From contig NW_027490444.1 in assembly GCF_050948175.1 (NCBI RefSeq), positions 62,001 through 126,000 of the forward strand: a stretch of 64,000 bases of DNA. Direction: 5' to 3'. This DNA is from Xylocopa sonorina. Its lineage: Eukaryota > Arthropoda > Insecta > Hymenoptera > Apidae. Position numbers and translations under genes: made by a program. The notes under the pieces are model-generated. The model made no database searches. It worked only from the letters and a program-made list of their open reading frames with translations, and was not told the DNA's origin. Below are positions 53,101-64,000 of this stretch, in pieces (within the stretch, counting starts at the first letter, position 1; the number at the start of each line of letters is the position of its first letter).

Positions 53101-56100
53101 AAATTGCGTTTGCAGATGTCTACGTATCGTAGCAATAGAGTTCTTATGATTCTTAAAACGCGATATCGCATCTCATTTCTATGTTTCATGGTAAGATATA
53201 ATATGATTTGCGAAGTGTCATGTATTCCTCGTCTACACTTCAAATGAATGTAAATGCGACACTTCCTTGAAAGGAAATAGCGATTGCAGATGTCTACGTA
53301 TCGAAGCAATATAGTTCAAATGCTTCTTAAAACGAGATATTGCATCTCATATCTATGTTTCATGATAAGATATAATATACATTGCGAAGTGTTATGCATT
53401 CATCATCTACGATTCAAATGAATGTAAATGCGACACTTCCTTGCAAGGAAATAGCGTTTGCAGATGTCTACGTATCGTAGCAATAGAGTTCATATGATTC
53501 TTAAAACGCGATATCGCATCTAGTTTCTATGTTTCATGGTAAGATATAATATGATTTACGAAGTGTCATGTATTCCTCGTCTACACTTCAAATGAATGTG
53601 AATGCGACACTTCCTCGCTAGGAAATAGCATTTGCAGATGTCTACGTATCGTAGCAATAGAGTTTAGATGATTCTTAAAACGCGATATCGCATCTCATTT
53701 CTATGTTTCATGGTAAGATATAACATGATTTGCGAAGTGTTATGTATTCCTCGTATACACTTCAAATGAATGTGAATGCGATACTTCCTCGCTTGGAAAT
53801 AGCGTTTGCAGATGTCTACGTATCGTAGCAATAGCTTTCTAATGCTTCTTAAAACGCGATATCGCATCTCATTTCTATGTTTCACGGTAAGATATAATAT
53901 GATTTGCGAAGTGTCATGTATTCCTCGTCCACACTTCAAATGAATGTAAATGCGACACTTCCTTGCTAGGAAATAGCGTCTGCAGATGTCTAGGTATCGT
54001 AGCAATAGAGTTCTAATGCTTCTTAAAACGCGATATCGCATCTCATTTCTATGTTTCATGGTAAGATGTAATATGATTTGCGAAGTGTTATGTATTCCTC
54101 GTCTACACTTCAAATGAATGTAAATATGACACTTCCTTGCAAGGAAGTAGCGATTGCAGATGTCTACGTATCGAAGCAGTAGAGTTCAAATGCTTCTTAA
54201 AACGAAATATTGCATCTCATATCTATGTTTCTTGATAAGATATAATATACATTGCGAAGTGTTATGCATTCCTCGTCTACGATTCAAATGAATGTAAATG
54301 CGACACTTCCTTGCAAGGAAATAGCGTTTGCAGATGTCTACGTATCGTAGCAATAGAGTTCATATGATTCTTAAAACGCGATATCGCATCTCATTTCCAT
54401 GTTTCATGGTAAGATATAATATGATTTGCGAAGTGTCATGTATTCCTCGTCTACACTTCAAGTGAATGTGAATGCGATACTTCCTCGCTACTAAATAGCG
54501 TTTGCAGATGTCTACGTATCGTAGCAATAGCTTTCTAATGCTTCTTAAAACGCGATATCGCATCTCATTTCTATGTTTCATGGTAAGATATAATATGATT
54601 TGCGAAGTGTCATGTATTCCTCGTCTACACTTCAAATGAATGTGAAGGCGACACTTCCTTGCAAGGAAATAGCGTTTGCAGATGTCTACGTATCGTAGCA
54701 ATAGAGTTATTATGATTCTTAAAACGCGATATCGCATCTCATTTCTATGTTTCATGGTAAGATATAATACGATTTGCGAAGTGTCATGTATTCCTCGTCT
54801 ACACTTCAAATGAATGTAAATGCGACACTTCCTCGCTAGGAAATAGCGTCTGCAAATGTCTAGGTATCGTAGCAATAGAGTTCATATGATTCTTAAAACG
54901 CGATATCGCATCTCATTTCTATGTTTCATGGTAAGATATAATACGATTTGCGAAGTGTCATGTATTCCTCGTCTACACTTCAAATGAATGTAAATGCGAC
55001 ACTTCCTTGCTAGGAAATATCGTCTGCAAATGTCTAGGTATCGTAGCAATAGAGTTCATATGATTCTTAAAACGCGATATCGCATCTCATTTCTATGTTT
55101 CATGGTAAGATATAATACGATTTGCGAAGTGTCATGTATTCCTCGTCTACACTTCAAATGAATGTAAATGCGACACTTCCTTGCTAGGAAATAGCGTCTG
55201 CAGATGTCTAGGTATCGTAGCAATAGTGTTCTAATGCTTCTTAAAACGCGATATCGCACCTCATTTCTATGTTTCATGGTAAGATATAATATGATTTGCG
55301 AAGTGTCATGTACTCCTCGTCTACACTTCAAATGAATGTAAATGCGACACTTCCTCGCTAGGAAATAGCGTTTGCAGATGTCTACGTATCGTAGCAATAG
55401 ATTTCTAATGCTTCTTAAAACGCGACATCGCATCTCATTTCTATGTTTCATGGTAAGATATAATATGATTTGCGAAGTGTCATGTATTCCTCGTCTACAC
55501 TTCAAATGAATGTAAATGCGACACTTCCTTGCAAAGAAATAGCGTTTGCAGATGTCTACGTATCGTAGCAATAGATATGTAATGCTTCTTAAAACGCGAT
55601 ATCGCATCTCATATCTATGTTTCATGATAAGATATAATATACATTGCGAAGTGTCATGTATTCCTCGTCTACACTTCAAATGAATGTAAATGCAACACTT
55701 CCTTGCAAGGAAATAGCGTTTGCAGATGTTTACCTATCAAAGCAATAGAGTTCTAATGCTTCTTAAAACGCGATATCGCATCTCATTTCTATGTTTCATG
55801 GTAAGATATAATATGATTTGCGAAGTGTTATGTATTCCTTGTCTGCACTTCAAATGAATGTAAATGAGACACTTCCTTGCAAGGAAATAGCGTTTGCAGA
55901 TGTCTACGTATCGTAGCAATAGAGTTCTAATGATTCTTAAAACGCGATATCGCATCTCATTTCTATGTTTCATGGTAAGATATAATATGATTTGCGAAGT
56001 GTTATGTATTCCTCGTCTACACATCAAATGAATGTAAATTCGACACTTCCTTGCTAGGAAATAGCGTCTGCAGATGTCTAGGTATCGTAGCGATAGAGTT

Positions 56101-57500
56101 CTTATGATTCTTAAAACGCGATATCGCATCTCATTTCTATGTTTCATGGTAAGATATAATATGATTTGCGAAGTGTTATGTATTCCTCGTCTACACATCA
56201 AATGAATGTAAATTCGACACTTCTTTGCTAGGAAATAGCGTCTGCAGATGTCTAGGTATCGTAGCGATAGAGTTCTAATGCTTCTTAAAACGCGATATCG
56301 CATCTCATTTCTATGTTTCATGGTAAGATGTAATATGATTTGCGAAGTGTTATGCATTCCTCGTCTACGATTCAAATGAATGTAAATGCGACACTTCCTT
56401 GCAAGGAAGTAGCGATTGCAGATATCTACGTATCGAAGCAATAGAGTTCAAATGCTTCTTAAAACGAGATATTGCATCTCATATCTATGTTTCATGATAA
56501 GATATAAAATACATTGCGAAGTGTTATGCATTCCTCGAGTACGATTCAAGTGAATGTAAATGCGACACTTCCTTGCAAGGAAATTGCGTTTGCAGATGTC
56601 TACGTATCGTAGCAATAGAGTTCTTATGATTCTTAAAACGCGATATCACATCTCATTTCTATGTTTCATGGTAAGATATAATATGATTTGCGAAGTGTCA
56701 TGTATTCCTCGTCTACACTTCAAATGAATGTAAATGCGACACTTCCTTGAAAGGAAATAGCGATTGCAGATGTCTACGTATCGAAGCAATATAGTTCAAA
56801 TGCTTCTTAAAACGAGATATTGCATCTCATATATATGTTTCATGATAAGATATAATATACATTGCGAAGTGTTATGCATTCCTCGTCTACGATTCAAATG
56901 AATGTAAATGCGACACTTCCTTGCAAGGAAATAGCGTTTGCAGATGTCTACGTATCGTAGCAATAGTGTTCATATGATTCTTAAAACGCGATATCGCATC
57001 TCGTTTCTATGTTTCATGGTAAGATATAATATGATTTACGAAGTGTCATGTATTCCTCGTCTACACTTCAAATGAATGTGAATGCGACACTTCCTCGCTA
57101 GGAAATAGCATTTGCAGATGTCTACGTATCGTAGCAATAGAGTTTAGATGATTCTTAAAACGCGATATCGCATCTCATTTCTATGTTTCATGGTAAGATA
57201 TAACATGATTTGCGAAGTGTTATGTATTCCTCGTATACACTCCAAATGAATGTGAATGCGATACTTCCTCGCTTGGAAATAGCGTTTGCAGATGTCTACG
57301 TATCGTAGCAATAGCTTTCTAATGCTTCTTAAAACGCAATATCGCATCTCATTTCTATGTTTCATGGTAAGATATAATATGATTTCCGAAGTGTCATGCA
57401 TTCCTCGTCTACACTTCAAATGAATGTAAATCCGACACTTCCTTGCTAGGAAATAGCGTCTGCAGATGTCTAGGTATCGTAGCAACAGAGTTCAAATGCT
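50195..57500 (+). repeat. About 3-3.5-kb higher-order unit, two full copies and a partial third
   Basis: Copy 1 starts at about 50195, copy 2 at about 53153 and a partial third at about 56633. Between copies 1 and 2 the offset is 2,958 bp (17 x 174) at the start, 3,306 bp (19 x 174) after about 51360, and 3,480 bp (20 x 174) after about 52980. Copy 2 therefore gained two monomers and then one. Shared rare markers are GAGTTTAGATGATTCTTA (50703, 53661, 57141), GATTTACGAAGTGTC, GCAGTAGAGTTC, and AGATATAAAATACATTGCG (53021 and 56501). Single-base differences are few, so these are recent duplications. Confidence 0.88.
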
Positions 57501-60500
57501 TCTTAAAACCAGATATTGCATCTCATATCTATGTTTCATGATAAGATATAATATACTTTGCGAAGTGTTATGCATTCCTCGACTACGATTCAAGTGAATG
57601 TAAATGCGACACTTCCTTGCAAGGAAATAGCGTTTGCAGATGTCTACGTATCGTAGCAATAGAGTTCTTATGATTCTTAAAACGTGATATCGCATCTCAT
57701 TTCTATGTTTCATGGTAAGATATAATATGATTTGAGAAGTGTCATGTATTCCTCGTCTACACTTCAAGTGAATGTGAATGCGATACTTCCTCGCTACTAA
57801 ATAGCGTTTGCAGATGTCTACGTATCATAGCAATAGCTTTCTAATGCTGCTTAAAACGCGATATCGCATCTCATTTCTATGTTTCATGGTAAGATGTAAT
57901 ATGATCTGCGAAGTGTTATGTATTCCTCGTCTACATTTCAAATGAATGTAAATGCGACACTTCCTTGCAAGGAAATAGCGTTTGCAGATGTCTACGTATC
58001 GTAGCAATAGATTTCTTATGATTCTTAAAACGTGATATCGCACCTCATTTCTATGTTTCATGGTAAGATGTAATATGATTTGCGAAGTGTCATGTATTCC
58101 TCGTCTACACTTCAAGTGAATGTGAATGCGATACTTCCTCGCTACTAAATAGCGTTTGCAGATGTCTACGTATCATAGCAATAGCTTTCTAATGCTGCTT
58201 AAAACGCGATATCGCATCTCATTTCTATGTTTCATGGTAAGATGTAATATGATCTGCGAAGTGTTATGCATTCCTCGACTACGATTCAAGTGAATGTAAT
58301 ATCGTAGCAATAGAGTTCAGATGATTCTTAAATCGCGATATCGCATCTCATTTCTGTGTTTCATGGTAAGATGTAATATGATTTGCGAAGTGTTATGTAT
58401 TCCTCGTCTACACTTCAAATGAATGTAAATGCGACACTTCCTTGAAAGGAGGTAGCGATTGCAGATGTCTACGTATCGAAGCAATAGAATTCAAATGCTT
58501 CTTAGAACGAGATATTGCATCTCATATCTATGTTTCATGATAAGATATAATATACATTGCGAAGTGTTATGTATTCCTCGACTACGATTCAAGTGAATGT
58601 AAATGCGACACTTCCTTGCAAGGAAATAGCGTTTGCAGATGTCTACGTATCGTAGCAATAGAGTTCTTATGATACTTAAAACGTGATATCGCATCTCATT
58701 TCTATGTTTCATGGTAAGATATAATATGATTTGCGAAGTGACATGTATTCCTCGTCTACACTTCAAATGAATGTGAATGCGACACTTCCTCGCTAGGAAA
58801 TAGCGTTTGCAGATGTCTACGTATCGTAGCAATAGAGTTCATATGATTCCTAGAACGCGATATCGCATCTCATTTCTATGTTTCATGGTAAGATATAACA
58901 TGATTTGCGAAGTGTTATGTATTCCTCGTCTACACTTCAAATGAATGTGAATGCGATACTTCCTCGCTACTAAATAGCGTTTGCAGATGTCTACGTATCG
59001 TAGCAATAGCTTTCTAATGTTTCTTAATACGCGATATAGCATCTCATTTCTATGTTTCATGGTAAGATGTAACATGATTTGCGAAGTGGTATGTATTCCT
59101 CGTCTACACTTCAGAGGAATGTGAATGCGACACTTCCTCGCTAGGAAGTAGCGTTTGCAGATGTCTACGGATCGTAGCATTAGATTTCTAATGCTTCTTA
59201 AAACGCGATATCGCATCTCATTTCTATGTTTCATGGTAAGATATAATATGATTTGCGAAGTGTCATGTATTCCTCGTCTACACTTCAAGTGAATGTGAAT
59301 GCGACACTTCCTCGCTAGGAAATAGCGTTTGCAGATGTCTACGTATCGTAGCAATAGAGTTCAGATGATTCTTAAAACGCGATATCGCATCTCATTTCTA
59401 TGTTTCATGGTAAGATATAACATGATTTCCGAAGTGTTATGTATTCCTCGTCTACACTTCAAATGAATGTGAATGCGACACTTCCTTGCTAGGAAATAGC
59501 GTCTGCAGATGTCTAGGTATCGTAGCAATAGAGTTCTAATGCTTCTTAAAACGCGATATCGCATCTCATTTCTATGTTTCATGGTAAGATGTAATATGAT
59601 TTGCGAAGTGTCATGTATTTCTCGTCTACACTTCAAATGAATGTAAATGCGACACTTCCTTGCTAGGAAATAGCGTCTGCAGATTTCTAGGTATCGTAGC
59701 AATAGAGTTCTAATGCTTCTTAAAACGAGATATTGCATCTCATATCTATGTTGCATGATAAGATATAATATACATTGCGAAGTGTTATGCATTCCTCGTC
59801 TACGATTCAAATGAATGTAAATGCGACACTTCCTTGCAAGGAAATATGGTTTGCAGATGTCTACGTGTCGTAGCAATAGAGTTCTTATGATTCTTAAAAC
59901 GCGATATCGCATCTCATTTCTATGTTTCATGGTATGATATAATATCATTTGCGAAGTGTCATGTATTCCTCGTCTACACTTCAAATGAATGTGAATGCGG
60001 CACTTCCTCGCTAGGAAATAGCGTTTGCAGATGTCTACGTATCATAGCAATAGAGTTCATATGATTCTTAAAACGCGATATCGCATCTCATTTCTATGTT
60101 TCATGGTAAGATATAATATGATTTGCGAAGTGTCATGTATTCCTCGTCTACACTTCAAATGAATGTAAATGCGACACTTCCTTGCTAGGAAATAGCGTCT
60201 GCAGATGTCTAGGTATCGTAGCAATAGAGTTCTAATACTTCTTAAAACGCGATATCGCATCTCATTTCTATGTTTCATGGTAAGATGTAATATGATTTGC
60301 GAAGAGTTATGTATTCCTTGTCTACGCTTCAAATGAATGTAAATGCGACACTTAATTGCAAGGAAGTAGCGATTGCAGATGTCTACGTATCGAAGCAATA
60401 GAGTTCAAATGCTTCTTAAAACGAGATATTGCATCTCATATCTATGTTTCATGATAAGATATAATATAGATTGCGAAGTGTTATGCATTCCTCGTCTACG

Positions 60501-61274
60501 ATTCAAATGAATGTAAATGCGACACTTCCTTGCAAGGAAATAGCGTTTGCAGATGTCTACGATTCGTAGCAATAGAGTTCTTATGATTCTTATAACGCGA
60601 TATCGCATCTCATTTCTATGTTTCATGGTAAGATATAATATGATTTGCGAAGTGTCATGTATTCCTCGTCTACACTTCAAATGAATGTAAATGCGACACT
60701 TCCTTGGAAGGAAATAGCGTTTGCAGATGTCTACGTATCGTAGCAATAGCTTTCTAATGCTTCTTAAAACGCGATATCGCATCTCATTTCTATGTTTCAT
60801 GGTAAGATGTAATATGATTTGCGAAGTGTTATGTATGCCTCGTCTACACTTCAAATGAATGTGAATGCGACACTTCCTCGCTAGGAAATAGCGTTTGCAG
60901 ATGTCTACGTATCGTAGCAATAGTGTTCATATGATTCTTAAAACGCGATATCGCATCTCGTTTCTATGTTTCATGGTAAGATATAATATGATTTACGAAG
61001 TGTCATGTATTCCTCGTCTACACTTCAAATGAATGTGAATGCGACACTTCCTCGCTAGGAAATAGCATTTGCAGATGTCTACGTATCGTAGCAATAGAGT
61101 TTAGATGATTCGTAAAAACGCGATATCGCATCTCATTTCTATGTTTCATGGTAAGATATAACATGATTTGCGAAGTGTTATGTATTCCTCGTATACACTC
61201 CAAATGAATGTGAATGCGATACTTCCTCGCTTGGAAATAGCGTTTGCAGATGTCTACGTATCGTAGCAATAGCT
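57501..61274 (+). repeat. Main satellite array with a 45-bp deleted monomer
   Basis: Forward B/C monomers. The monomer at about 58261-58320 lacks 45 bp between GAATGTAA and TATCGTAG, which removes the CTTCCTTGCAAGGAA dyad and the CAGATGTCTACG motif. A 1-base insertion (GATTCGTAAAAACGCG) lies near 61115. The tract at about 56.97-57.84 kb recurs at about 60.93-61.8 kb with an offset of 3,958 bp, which is 23 x 174 minus the 45-bp deletion plus the 1-bp insertion. That confirms both indels. Confidence 0.9.
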
Positions 61275-64000
61275 TTCTAATGCTTCTTAAAACGCGATAT
61301 CGCATCTCATTTCTATGTTTCATGGTAAGATATAATATGATTTCCGAAGTGTCATGCATTCCTCGTCTACACTTCAAATGAATGTAAATCCGACACTTCC
61401 TTGCTAGGAAATAGCGTCTGCAGATGTCTAGGTATCGTAGCAACAGAGTTCAAATGCTTCTTAAAACCAGATATTGCATCTCATATCTATGTTTCATGAT
61501 AAGATATAATATACTTTGCGAAGTGTTATGCATTCCTCGACTACGATTCAAGTGAATGTAAATGCGACACTTCCTTGCAAGGAAATAGCGTTTGCAGATG
61601 TCTACGTATCGTAGCAATAGAGTTCTTATGATTCTTAAAACGTGATATCGCATCTCATTTCTATGTTTCATGGTAAGATATAATATGATTTGCGAAGTGT
61701 CATGTATTCCTCGTCTACACTTCAAATGAATGTGAATGCGACACTTCCTCGCTAGGAAATAGCGTTTGCAGATGTCTACGTATCGTAGCAATAGAGTTCA
61801 TATGATTCTTAAAACGCGATATCGCATCTCATTTCTATGTTTCATGGTAAGATATAATATGATTTGCGAAGTGTCATGTATTCCTCGTCTACACTTCAAG
61901 TGAATGTGAATGCGATACTTCCTCGCTACTAAGTAGCGTTTGCAGATGTCTACGTATCATAGCAATAGCTTTCTAATGCTGCTTAAAACGCGATATCGCA
62001 TCTCATTTCTATGTTTCATGGTAAGATGTAATATGATCTGCGAAGTGTTATGTATTCCTCGTCTACATTTCAAATGAATGTAAATGCGACACTTCCTTGC
62101 AAGGAAGTAGCGATTGCAGATGTCTACGTATCGTAGCAATAGAGTTCAGATGATTCTTAAAACGCGATATCGCATCTCATTTCTATGTTTCATGGTAAGA
62201 TGTAATATGATTTGCGAAGTGTTATGTATTCCTCGTCTACATTTCAAATGAATGTAAATGCGACACTTCCTTGCAAGGAAGTAGCGATTGCAGATGTCTA
62301 CGTATCGAAGCAATAGAGTTCAAATGCTTCTTAAAACGAGATATTGCATCTCATATCTATGTTTCATGATAAGATATAATATACATTGCGAAGTGTTATG
62401 CATTCCTCGACTACGATTCAAGTGAATGTAAATGCGACACTTCCTTGCAAGGAAATAGCGTTTGCAGATGTCTACGTATCGTAGCAATAGAGTTCAGATG
62501 ATTCTTAAAACGCGATATCGCATCTCATTTCTGTGTTTCATGGTAAGATGTAATATGATTTGCGAAGTGTTATGTATTCCTCGTCTACACTTCAAATGAA
62601 TGTAAATGCGACACTTCCTTGAAAGGAGGTAGCGATTGCAGATGTCTACGTATCGAAGCAATAGAGTTCAAATGCTTCTTAGAACGAGATATTGCATCTC
62701 ATATCTATGTTTCATGATAAGATATAATATACATTGCGAAGTGTTATGCATTCCTCGACTACGATTCAAGTGAATGTAAATGCGACACTTCCTTGCAAGG
62801 AAATAGCGTTTGCAGATGTCTACGTATCGTAGCAATAGAGTTCTTATGATTCTTAAAACGTGATATCGCATCTCATTTCTATGTTTCATGGTAAGATATA
62901 ATATGATTTGCGAAGAGTCATGTATTCCTCGTCTACACTTCAGAGGAATGTGAATGCGACACTTCCTCGCTAGGAAGTAGCGTTTGCAGATGTCTACGTA
63001 TCGTAGCATTAGATTTCTAATGCTTCTTAAAACGCGATATCGCATCTCATTTCTATGTTTCATGGTAAGATATAATATGATTTCCGAAGTGTCATGCATT
63101 CCTCGTCTACACTTCAAATGAATGTAAATCCGACACTTCCTTGCTAGGAAATAGCGTCTGCAGATGTCTAGGTATCGTAGCAACAGAGTTCAAATGCTTC
63201 TTAAAACCAGATATTGCATCTCATATCTATGTTTCATGATAAGATATAATATACTTTGCGAAGTGTTATGCATTCCTCGACTACGATTCAAGTGAATGTA
63301 AATGCGACACTTCCTTGCAAGGAAATAGCGTTTGCAGATGTCTACGTATCGTAGCAATAGAGTTCTTATGATTCTTAAAACGTGATATCGCATCTCATTT
63401 CTATGTTTCATGGTAAGATATAATATTATTTGCGAAGTGTCATGTATTCCTCGTCTACACTTCAAATGAATGTGAATGCGACACTTCCTCGCTAGGAAAT
63501 AGCGTTTGCAGATGTCTACGTATCGTAGCAATAGAGTTCATATGATTCTTAAAACGCGATATCGCATCTCATTTCTATGTTTCATGGTAAGATATAATAT
63601 GATTTGCGAAGTGTCATGTATTCCTCGTCTACACTTCAGGTGAATGTGAATGCGATACTTCCTCGCTACTAAATAGCGTTTGCAGATGTCTACGTATCAT
63701 AGCAATAGATTTCTAATGCTGCTTAAAACGCGATATCGCATCTCATTTCTATGTTTCATGGTAAGATGTAATATGATCTGCGAAGTGTTATGTATTCCTC
63801 GTCTACATTTCAAATGAATGTAAATGCGACACTTCCTTGCAAGGAAGTAGCGATTGCAGATGTCTACGTATCGTAGCAATAGAGTTCAGATGATTCTTAA
63901 AACGCGATATCGCATCTCATTTCTATGTTTCATGGTAAGATGTAATATGATTTGCGAAGTGTTATGTATTCCTCGTCTACATTTCAAATGAATGTAAATG
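61275..64000 (+). repeat. Tandem 1,740-bp higher-order unit at the right edge
   Basis: About 61275-62260 matches 63015-64000 with an offset of 1,740 bp (10 x 174). The copies share GATTTCCGAAGTGTCATGC (61341 and 63081), AACCAGATATTGCATC and AAGATATAATATACTTTGCG. The second copy is still running at the last base of the window, so both this unit and the array continue beyond it. Confidence 0.88.

Noticed and set aside
8535..64000. CRISPR-like array
   Set aside because: Units are contiguous 174-bp monomers with no short constant repeat alternating with unique spacers, and there are no cas genes.
1..64000. Telomeric repeats or an rRNA/tRNA cluster
   Set aside because: No TTAGG-type runs and no recognisable rRNA or tRNA sequences were seen on either strand.

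Overview
The window is almost entirely satellite DNA from a eukaryote, most likely an insect or other arthropod. The evidence is AT-rich DNA, a 174-bp tandem monomer filling about 59 of 64 kb, a 1,000-bp piggyBac-type non-autonomous transposon with TTAA target duplications, and no compact prokaryotic-style genes. The species cannot be named from the sequence. I find no protein-coding gene, rRNA, tRNA or CRISPR array that I can support.

Layout: (1) 1-1020, about six 174-bp monomers in the orientation called '+' here. (2) 1021-1640, strongly decayed monomers with a longer period (about 178 bp). (3) 1641-4954, the only non-satellite stretch: AT-rich DNA, then a GC-rich island at about 2531-3790 that looks like a retroelement or other transposon remnant with a (CT)n tract, then AT-rich DNA again. 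(4) 4955-8534, about 20 monomers in reverse orientation. (5) A head-to-head switch at 8534/8535. (6) 8535-64000, about 313 monomers in '+' orientation, interrupted once by the 1,000-bp transposon at 23952-24951. The array runs off the right end of the window.

The long '+' array is graded. At its left edge (about 8.5-11.75 kb) monomers are divergent subfamily 'A'. Between about 11.75 and 13.5 kb A and B types are mixed. From about 13.5 kb onwards a much more uniform subfamily 'B' dominates, with a minority type 'C' interspersed. B contains many segmental duplications whose offsets are whole multiples of 174 bp, plus small marker indels: 543 bp twice inside 1,782 bp twice at 15.6-19.5 kb, 1,566 bp twice at 32.6-35.6 kb, about 3-3.5 kb repeated at 50.2-57.5 kb, and 1,740 bp at 61.3-64 kb. 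This is the pattern expected from repeated unequal exchange or amplification.

The monomer is 58 codons long and one minus-strand frame is open in many monomers. This produces long Arg/Lys-rich repetitive reading frames of up to 517 codons. I read these as by-products of a period divisible by three, not genes, because a very common monomer type carries an in-frame stop and the diverged copies do not keep the frame. The points most worth a second look are the inverted organisation around 8.5 kb, the perfect TTAA insertion of the 1,000-bp element, the three short dyads in every monomer, and the nested higher-order repeats.
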